DNA of 64,000 nucleotides, taken from Artemia franciscana. Its lineage: Eukaryota; Arthropoda; Branchiopoda; Anostraca; Artemiidae. Shown here piece by piece: positions 56,522 through 64,000 of the stretch; the first letter of the stretch is position 1, and each line of letters opens with the position of its first letter. Where the stretch lies: positions 32,832,227 through 32,896,226 of the forward strand of contig NC_088873.1 of assembly GCF_032884065.1 (NCBI RefSeq), given 5' to 3'. Both the position numbers and the translations under genes were made by a program. The notes beneath the pieces were generated by a model, which saw only the letters and a program-made list of their open reading frames with translations, was not told the DNA's origin and searched no databases.

Positions 56522-58573
56522 TACACCAATTCGGTACACCACATCGATACTTGCTTCATTTTTAGTTAGTTTCATAACGCATGTGCTGTATAGGTTATTC
56601 GATGCACAGTGTCCTGGTTCTTTTTAAAGTTTCGACCTAATTTGGGGAAGTTTTTCTTACACAGCTTAAAAGCTTCAATTTCATCAAGGAAAAAAGAGAA
56701 GAAAAAGAAAAGAAAAATTATGGACTGCTGGTACTTTTTCACACCTACTGACATCTAAATATATCAGAGCTAGGTCTCATTTTTATTTCATATGGTGTTT
56801 CAGTAACTTAATTGTCCCGAATCACAGCACATTATGACAGGTTTTGAATATTTTAACTTTGAAGTTCTTAGCTTATATCGAACATGATACTAGACATTGA
56901 GCTTAAAAGCTTGTTAAATTGAATAGGAAACAGCTAGGAGTTTTGAGGCCATTATAATGCACTTAAAGTTGAATCATATATAACGTTCATTTGTTTTGAT
57001 TTAAAACAGTAAAAAACTACTTTAAAACTTTTTTTCCTTCTTGCTTATTTTAATATTATTTTTTTTTAATTTGAAGTGGAATTTTTATTTGTTTAGTGGA
57101 ATTTGTCTGTCGGTCAACTCAATATTGTAGCCAAGCTTGCTGAATATGTTCGATTTGATAACTTCTTTGGTAATTTGTCAGGATATTTCCAAAATACGAC
57201 TCACAACTCGAGCCCAAGCCAGTAAGATTTTTAATTCTAGTCGTTGAAGAGGCACCTAATTTTTTGACATTTGACTTGGTTTTCTGCTTTTTCAAACAAA
57301 GGATTTACTCCTTTTCCTAATTAAAATATAAAGTGCAATGGTCGTAATTGGAGGTAACTTTTCATATCTTTCGGTGAAGCGCGAAAACAATCTTTTCTTG
57401 GCTGAGTATTGAGTTGAATCTGTCAATAGTGGCTGAACTTTTTCCTTTTCGAGGGGGAGAGGGCTTTTTAATTTCCTCCTGCATCATCTTTAGTAGCGTT
57501 TAATGAAAAGAAGAAGCAAAGTTGCATCCGGAACTTGAACTGCTAGTGACTTATCTGATTTAGTGGCTGTTTGTGGATGTTTCAGAAGGAATGGCAATTC
57601 TTGGCCAAACGGCCCAGTTAGCCGAAAACTAGGATCTACCAATGTGTAAAACAAAAAACAAACATGTCACAAAGAAACAACAACAAAGAATACAAGGATG
57701 TTTAGAAAATCCCAACTACTTATAAATCAGTTAAGGTGGCAGCTTTCTCGTAACCTCCATCAAAATTAAGAATACTGGCATCATAGATAGCGTAGCATTG
57801 CAGGGTAAAATTAATAAGCAATTTGCGTAGCACCAGTGCCATAAGTAGCATAGCGATGAGGAGTAAAATAAGGGAAAAAATTTGACAGCTCTTGCATTTT
57901 TCTCGGAAACGCTAGCTAGTATTGTTTTTTTTTCCTATAGACGAACCTGACTTTAAAATCTCGTCAGTTTCTCCTTGCGCTTCAGATCATGGCCTAGACC
58001 TATTTTGTTTAACTTTGTTTCAACTATATTATTTCCCAATTTTTTCCTTTGGATCACCACCGTCAAAGAGAATTTCAGTGGAAGCTAAACATCTAATGTT
58101 GGCATCTTGTGCTTTTTTGGACATAAAAGCCAGTACAGGGATCATGCGGAGTCACTTTTTTCATGTATAGTCACTTTTGAATGGAAAAAGCCATTTGTCA
58201 CTTTTTATTAACTATTAAACAAGACCTGTACCTTTATTGGATACAATCTGGATATAATCTCATTATACAGTAATACTCAATCGTGATTCCCTATGAACTT
58301 CTCTTAATCAACCTTGAACTTTGATTATTTAGCTATTTTGATCTCCCTATGGACTTTTACTGAAAATATTTCTATAATCAGAACTTGAATTATTTGATAA
58401 CTAATTATTAATCAAGAACCTTGATTAAGAACCCTGTGAAAACATCTAAGTGACTGAGGTGTGATTTAATTGCATCAAAGATTGCACACGTGCCTTAAAC
58501 TGAAATTGAGTAATTCTTTCATTCCTTCAGTGTTGCCACTGCTTGACTCGAGTCCCAAGGCAACTATTGTGAT
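56522..58573. other. Intergenic or 5' UTR region
   Basis: No gene supported. At 57775-57865 a segment with 'tagcgtagcattgc(a)ggg' recurs once in diverged form ('tagcatagcgatgagg'). 57942 follows a good acceptor-like tract (ttttttttcctatag) and opens a 76-codon frame without recognisable features. 58200-58570 is probably the 5' UTR of the LINE that starts at 58574. Confidence 0.4.
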
Positions 58574-59316
58574 ATGTCGAAACCAAGAAACTATTGTCCT
58601 GAGTGCCGACTGCTGGTAACCACAAATTCTGTCCAATGCGTTTCAGGATGCGGCCGCTGTTACCACACAGGCGTTAATAAATGCGCCCAAATCGGGCTAA
58701 AGGACCGTTCTGGCGAATGGTTATGCATGGACTGTCCTGCCAAAAAAAAAATCCCCGTGACTCCGAAGTCGCAAGCATCTCAACCCCCACAAAAGTCTAG
58801 TGGGAAGAGACCTGTAAGAGGAAGCGGAATCGGCACCTCTTCACCACAAATTACTATGGGACCTAAAACTACCTTTGAACTACCGAAAGGGAGTAAGCCG
58901 TCTGCGGTAAGCGTAGACATTCCCAACTATGAATCCGAAACAATCCGTCTGAGTGAGAAAATTAAGACCCTGGAAGCAAGTTTATCGGCATGTCAAGCAG
59001 AAAATCTAGAAATACGGACAAGGCACTGAACGCTTCTGTCTGAAAACGCTTCTGTCACAATCAAATTAAAGTTTTGACTGGTCATTTGGAGGTTAAAGAC
59101 TTTCTTATAGCCCAGCTGAAACAACAACTCTCGGTGACTATCGAAACCCGCCCTTGTGACCCTTCGCAAACCTCCCGTGACCAAGTTACTCAGTCAACGC
59201 AAACGGACAAAGATATCGCTGTTGCTAACCGAAACGCACCCCTTGATAATGAAATGCAAAACATAACATCTAGCCCAAGCGTAGCCACGACTGTGCGATC
59301 TTATCAGACGAAATGA
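58574..59316 (+). pseudogene. LINE ORF1: PHD-like finger plus coiled coil
   Basis: The ATG frame 58574-59029 encodes a C4HC3 PHD-like finger. Ligands are C8-x2-C11, C22-x3-C26, H31, C37 and C51-x2-C54 (the last pair in EWLCMDC). Then follow a basic Pro/Ser linker and a coiled coil (SETIRLSEKIKTLEASLSAC). A TGA at 59027-59029 and a frameshift separate it from 59074-59316 (EVKDFLIAQLKQQLSVTIE, then TQSTQTDKDIAV), probably the same ORF originally. PHD fingers are known in some CR1-group ORF1 proteins, where they may aid binding or targeting. The function here is inferred. Confidence 0.75.
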
Positions 59317-59873
59317 ATCGTGGTGATACGTCATCAGCTAGTGCAAATGCACCCTCTCCGACGCTTGTAGAGAAAAGTGACGCAAGAATGTACGACGGTA
59401 AAACAGACAGTACCACTCGAAAATACATCACGCTTTGCCGGTTCTTTGAACGGGGGTTTTGCAGACTGAAGAAAAAGTGTCGGTTTTTGCATATATGCTT
59501 AAATTTCACATCAAAATGTTGCAACAAAAATGATTGCAGTTTTGACCACATAGATTTGTGTAGTGTTTTAACTTGTACCAAGGTAGAGTGCGTTTTCGCT
59601 CATGTCACTCCTGACTTTTGGAAAACAAGTGGGCGTGTGCCAACGAGCACGCCATTATCGCTCCCTGATGGACACGCTTACCGGTGTCAGCGACAACCTT
59701 GCGAATATCAGGCAAAAATAGTTTCCAATCTGTGCCAAGCTTTCAATCACCAGAATTCAATCTCCAAAGCCCCCCCCTCCCTGAATACCCCTACTTTATT
59801 ATCCCCTTTTAGTTTCCCTCCCCCTCCCATACGCACATTTCTTCCGCCTTTTCCCACCATGTCCCTAGCATAA
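59313..59873 (+). CDS. LINE-encoded protein with three CCCH zinc fingers
   Basis: Its ATG (59313-59315) overlaps the TGA (59314-59316) that ends the preceding frame, giving ATGA. After a Ser/Thr-rich leader it has three consecutive CCCH fingers: CRFFERGFCRLKKKCRFLH (C-x7-C-x5-C-x3-H), CLNFTSKCCNKNDCSFDH (C-x6-C-x5-C-x3-H) and CSVLTCTKVECVFAH (C-x4-C-x4-C-x3-H), at about 59433-59620. A Pro-rich C-terminus follows. CCCH fingers normally bind single-stranded RNA, so an RNA-packaging role is a reasonable inference. It lacks the knuckles or RRM usual in LINE ORF1. The frame is intact over 186 codons. It may instead be the 5' part of ORF2, the rest of which begins near 59985. Confidence 0.7.
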   Translation: MNRGDTSSASANAPSPTLVEKSDARMYDGKTDSTTRKYITLCRFFERGFCRLKKKCRFLHICLNFTSKCCNKNDCSFDHIDLCSVLTCTKVECVFAHVTPDFWKTSGRVPTSTPLSLPDGHAYRCQRQPCEYQAKIVSNLCQAFNHQNSISKAPPSLNTPTLLSPFSFPPPPIRTFLPPFPTMSLA

Positions 59874-59984
59874 ACTTTTTCGAAATTTTCAGATACCAAG
59901 CAGAATGATCCACGCGTATTAGCACCATGCAAAGTTTCCAAAACTTCAATTAGTGAGACGAACGCTAATATATTTTCTGCTCCT

Positions 59985-61000
59985 TTGTCACCGTTTCCGT
60001 CTCGTAACCGTTTTGCAGCCCTTCATGATGAATCAGATAGCCTAGTTATTGCATTAGATGAGCCTGAAGTTTTTCTCCCGCCTAAAAAGACCTTCCCAAA
60101 ACAGCCAAAAGTAAACAAACGTAAAGTTATTGAAAAAGAAGTCCCTCAATCACGTTTTCATTTTCCTTCTCTTTTAACTTTAAATGCGGTAAGTCTCAAC
60201 GTTGATAAAATGGGTGAACTTGAGGGTTATGATCAAGTAACTGGATCTGATATTATTACAGTTACAGAAGTACATAAACAAAGTCCTGAACATCTTACAA
60301 TACAAGGTTACAAACTATTTATTAAACTAAGATATCAGAATCATCCGTTAGGTAAGAAAGGTGGCGGTGTAGCGTGTTTCGTATATGAGCAGTTGGCACC
60401 GCGGCTACTACAGATTCCCCATATTGATGATGATGATGAAATGATTTGGATTATGATTCGACCAAAAAAGCTTCCAAGATCTGTTATTGGAGTGTTTTAT
60501 TGCTCACCCAGTCCAAAAAAAGGTCTTTGCTGAAACGTTAGATTTGTGTGTTGATTTTATTACTTCTAAGTACCCGAATGTTGGAATATGCGTTACTGGT
60601 GATAAGAACGATCTAAGAATTGAAAGCTTCCTCAGAAGTCAAAGACTCAAGCAGATAGTAAAGTTTCCGACTACTAAAGGTAATACTAAACTCAACATAA
60701 TTTGTACAAATTTGTCAGAATATTATAATGAACCTCAAGACCTACCTCCCCTTGGTGGTAGCAACCACTACATGATAAAGTGGGCCCCATTACCTTCGTA
60801 TAAAGTAAAATATGTAGTTGAGAAAGTTTCCTACCGACCTCTTTCGGACAGGGGTCTCTTGGAATTTGGATTACATCCGAGTCCTGGGATGAGGTAGCAA
60901 TTTTAGAGTCCTCCGATGAAAAAGCTAAATTTCTGCAAGATAAATTAAGAAACAAATATGAAGAATGCTTTCCTGAGAAAACTTCCAAGCGGTGCAACAC
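59985..61000 (+). pseudogene. LINE endonuclease domain (frameshifted)
   Basis: Frame 59985-60533 begins with an 'RNRFAALHDES' motif and enters the endonuclease: LTLNAVSLNVDKMGELEGYD, DIITVTEVHK, GKKGGGVACFVYEQL and VIGVFYCSPSP. Frame 60487-60897 continues after a shift near 60520 (poly-A) with DFITSKYPNVGICVTGD. The usual GDFN reads GDKND here, so the conserved Phe-Asn is altered. GNTKLNIICTN and LGGSNHYMIKW (the SDH position reads SNH) follow. Two catalytic-site substitutions support loss of function. Confidence 0.72.
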
Positions 61001-61399
61001 AGATCGTCCTTACATAACCCAAGAAATTAGAATTTGATTCGATATAAAATTCAACTAAGAAAAGAAGGGAAAATAGGAAATGCTAATATGCTCCGTAACC
61101 AAATACGTAAAATGACAAGAAAAACTGCAGCTGAGTATTACCACAAAAAAATTGGTAACCTTTTTAATCAAAGCCTAACATGTGGTATAAGGAAATAAAA
61201 CAAATTTGCAGAAAATCCCATAGTGTTTTGATTTTTGTTCAGATTCTAATGACGAAAAAGTTGCTAACCAGTTAAATGGTCATTTGGCCAGAATAATCCA
61301 ATCTTTGCCGCCTCTTGACGTAAATAAAAAGACCCAAGAGTATCAGAAAATACCACATGTTGACATACCTTTACCTACTATTTCTGAGGATCAAGTTTT

Positions 61400-62806
61400 T
61401 AGTAAAATAAAGAAACTTAAATGAACTAGTATAACTCCCATTGATATTCCGATTGAACTTATAAAAGCATTTCCTGACAAATTGACTAAGCCACTACCGC
61501 AAATTTTTAATTGCATTTCAACTTCTTCAGTTTACCCACAGATATGGAAAACGGGGTATGTTACTCCAATCCCTAAAAAAGATACTGAACTTAATTTCGA
61601 CGGCGTGAGACCAATCACTGACCCCCTTGTTCAGCAAAATGTACGTAAGCTTTGTAGCAAATTGGCTAAAAGCTGAAGTTGAACCCCTCCTTGATCCTCA
61701 TCAGTACGGTAACAGAAAGAATATATCAATATTCTATTATCTAGTCAGTCTTTTACATTTTATTTTTAAGCATGTTGATGAGCCTGGTAAATGGCTAAAC
61801 TTAATAACAATTGATTTTAAAAAGGATTTTGATCTGATTGATCATAACATTTTAATTTCTAAGCTTTTAATTGATTTTAGAGTGAACCCTGCTGTTGTGA
61901 AAATCATTCAGAGTTTTTTAATAAATAGACGCCGAATTTTAAAATATAAGAAGTCTTTCTCTGAACCTGAGCCAGTTTTTTGTGGTGTACCTCAAGGCAC
62001 CATCCTGGGTCCTATTCTTTTTCTAGTTATGATTAATAATATTGCTAATGATTATGAAGTCCGTTGGAAATATGTTGATGACCTTACCCTTGGAGAAATT
62101 TATGAAGCAAATGAATGTAGCAAAGCTCAAATTTTAATTGATAATGTGAAGACTAAAGCTTCCGTTTGAAATATGACAGTAAATCTTCTATTTTAACTAT
62201 TTCATTTTTAAATTCTTCTGAACCTAATTTCCTACCAACTATCTCTGATTCTCTTAAAGTCAGTAAGATTAGACTCTTGGGAGTTATTATAACCAGTGAT
62301 TTAAAATGGGAAGCAAACACAAATAGTCTAGTAAAAAGGGATCATGTTGGGCTGCAGATGCTCAAGCTTATGTCGAAACATAGCGCCCCTCCAGATCACC
62401 TCCTCCGAATATTTACATCTTTTTTCACCCAATTCTGGAATATGCAGCTCCTGTATGGCATTTCCTGTATTGGCGCTGAGCAAAGCGCCAGGCTCGAAAG
62501 AGTTCAAAGAAGAGCTCTAAAATAGTTTCGAAGCAGGCAGAAATGTCGTTTGAAGAGCTGCTGACAAAGTTTAAAATACAAACTCTGGAAAAAAGAAGAA
62601 AGGAACTCTGCATGGATTTCGGAAGAAAATCTTTGATCCAGCCAATCCACAAAACCCTTTCCCCCCGCAATCCACAGCAAAACGACTCCTGCGCAGGGTT
62701 GCAGTGCCTGTTGACAAACTTCAGCCGGTACGCTGTGCCCACCAGCGGTTAGCGAAGAGTTTTATGCCTAGTTTTGTAAAAATGTATAACGAAAATCAGG
62801 AGGACT
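61400..62806 (+). pseudogene. LINE reverse transcriptase and C-terminal tail (frameshifted)
   Basis: Frame 61482-61676 has YVTPIPKKDTELNFDGVRPI. 61627-62169 has LDPHQYGNRKNIS, LITIDFKKDFDLIDHNILIS, GVPQGTILGPILFLVMINNI and catalytic YVDD (62071-62082) in KYVDDLTLGE. 62166-62525 has SKIRLLGVIITSDLKWEANT and ARLERVQRRALK, the typical CR1-group end of RT. The tail continues as MSFEELLTKFKIQTLEKRRK (62543 onwards) and in another frame ends YNENQED at about 62804. Frame changes fall near 61650, 62167 and 62525 and beyond. The YVDD variant is allowed in this group. Confidence 0.82.
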
Positions 62807-62935
62807 AATAAGTGTTTTGTTTTCTTTTTTTTCTTTTGCGTCGCTTTTTAATGTGACTATACCAAAGAAATTTGGCAGTGCCACGAAAATTTCAGTAAAA
62901 ATAAAATCTTATCTATCTATCTACCTGGCGACAGC

Positions 62936-64000
62936 GTTTCTATTGTATGTTAATTGACTACTGGTAAAAAAAAATTTAAATCAAAACAGCAAAAGCGATT
63001 GACTTCCTGTGCCTCTGGAGTCCTTTCTGTTTCACTGTAGCCTATCTTGAATACTTCGCATTCAAGATGGGCCAGGGCTCTTGGCTAATTTTGGGCACTT
63101 GTTATAGTTTCCTGTGCTCCAGGTTATTTTCTTACGATGTGTAAAACAAAAAGTGATTCGTCTTGGTTGCTGATGGGAAGTGCCTTTATGTGTTCGGTTT
63201 ACAGCAAAATGCTAAGATGTGGAAAAGGTTTTCAGACGCTGAGCAGTAGGCTAAGAGTGACAGGCACAAAAATCAAGCTACGCTGAAACTGAACTCAAGT
63301 CAAAAACGATTATCTGTTATTCTGAATGTAGATCGAGGCTTTGGAAAGTCAGTGAAGTCCTTGAGTTTATCCTGATATGGGCTGTAGACTCAAAGCTTTC
63401 TGTAACTTCATGTCAGAATATTTTTCGAGCAATATTTGGATCAGGAGTACCGGGGTAAATGAAGCACTTTACCCCTACTTTACAGAGCTCCTGCTAACCA
63501 AACTGAGAGAATCTTGTAAACAACGAGACAACAAACAAAAAGTCAGAAGAGACTGTAGATACGTCTGGTTTTGGTCTGAGGCGGGTGGGAAGGTTTTCGA
63601 CAGACATTTGAAGACTTTTAAATTTCCATGCTACAGCTGATGATCTCGCAGGCGAGTTGATTAATGTATGTCTGAGAATTATTTGCCATTAGAAAATATG
63701 CATTCTTTCAGTTCTGACGGACCTGGTGTCAATAAGAATTGCTTAAAATTCTTGATAAAATACGAGGATTAATAATTGCCGAAGTGGCTTGGTGAACATA
63801 ATGACTTGCAAAATCTACTACAAACACAATACAGTCTAGAAGGCTATGGAAGAGCGAGGAATAGTTCCTCTAAGCCATTCGTTTCGTTGCGATACTTCTT
63901 TTACCAATGGCGTAGCAGAATAGATGACCTGCAGAGAATTAAAAAGAAAAGAGGTTTACCAAAACACGTCTCAATGCGCTGGGTTACACTTGGCTCAACT
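62936..64000. other. Unassigned right flank
   Basis: Sequence after the LINE. The 87-codon frame 63377-63640 (MGCRLKAFCNFMSEYFSSNI...) has no signature I recognise and no splice context that would decide it. I see no tandem repeats or transposon termini here. Confidence 0.4.

Larger units (their letters stand above)
58574..62935 (+). mobile_element. CR1/L2-type LINE with zinc-finger-rich 5' ORFs
   Basis: Plus-strand element with PHD-finger ORF, CCCH-finger ORF, endonuclease, reverse transcriptase and a C-terminal tail ending at TAA about 62806. The 3' end 'aataaaatcttatctatcta' and cctgg uses a TATC tandem instead of poly(A). A truncated relative ends at 18866. The reading frames carry a handful of stops and frameshifts, so this copy is inactive. 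Confidence 0.85.

Noticed and set aside
57943-58170. Frame after a good acceptor-like tract, possible exon
   Set aside because: No donor or recognisable domain, and hydrophobic low-information peptide. Not distinguishable from chance.
63377-63640. 87-codon frame in the right flank
   Set aside because: No signature, no splice context and no codon-bias argument that I could make by eye.

Overview
The window is eukaryotic, from an invertebrate animal. It has spliced genes with GT-AG introns, short exons separated by kilobases of repeat-filled intron, C2H2 zinc fingers, an augmin (HAUS) subunit, several clades of non-LTR retrotransposons, a Ty3/gypsy-type LTR element, hAT and TA-inserting MITEs, and diverged tandem arrays. 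The mix fits an arthropod with a large, repeat-rich genome. From general familiarity, the dispersed repeat family looks like brine-shrimp (Artemia) sequence, but that is an unverified impression. There are no bacterial operons and no CRISPR. Most short open frames are chance frames inside repeats.

Only two host genes are supported. The 3' exon of a C2H2 zinc-finger gene lies at 11880-13091 (+). The last three exons of a HAUS1-like augmin gene lie at 45759-46038, 52082-52205 and 55874-56107 (+). Their splice phases agree, and the C-terminal half of the protein aligns by eye with HAUS1. The 5' exons of both genes were not found. A third, single exon-like segment is at 34295-34376.

Layout. 1-857 is a dispersed repeat block (called M1 here). 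1320-3495 is a tandem array of about 287-bp units. 6012-9718 holds two tandem copies of a composite repeat (foldback hairpin, block M3, second hairpin, M1), the first split by a non-autonomous hAT element with a perfect 8-bp target duplication. 9719-10200 is a reverse-transcriptase tail. 11.9-13.1 kb is the zinc-finger exon. 13-22 kb is mostly unassigned, with small repeats and a decayed M1 copy. 22.6-28.1 kb is an array of about 275-bp monomers with an A-B-C higher-order order. 28.97-30.73 kb is the composite repeat in the opposite orientation. 31.3-32.9 kb is a decayed copy of it.

34.4-42.9 kb is a nest. A Jockey-like element (+) carries a TA-flanked MITE in its ORF1, and its ORF1 and ORF2 are separated by a roughly 5-kb minus-strand CR1-like LINE. 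That LINE itself carries a foreign RT tail between its two ORFs. 45.8-56.5 kb is the HAUS1 locus. Its first large intron holds a nearly complete but disabled Ty3/gypsy element in antisense (46578-51010), and its second holds a decayed LINE. 58.57-62.93 kb is a plus-strand CR1/L2-type LINE whose 5' ORFs encode a PHD-like finger and three CCCH fingers.

The cellular function that can be read here is the augmin subunit, a spindle microtubule-nucleation factor. The rest is a stratified record of transposition. The least expected signals are the modular double-hairpin repeat family with a shared core motif, the higher-order array built from the same sequence stock, and the PHD plus CCCH first ORFs of the 3'-most LINE.
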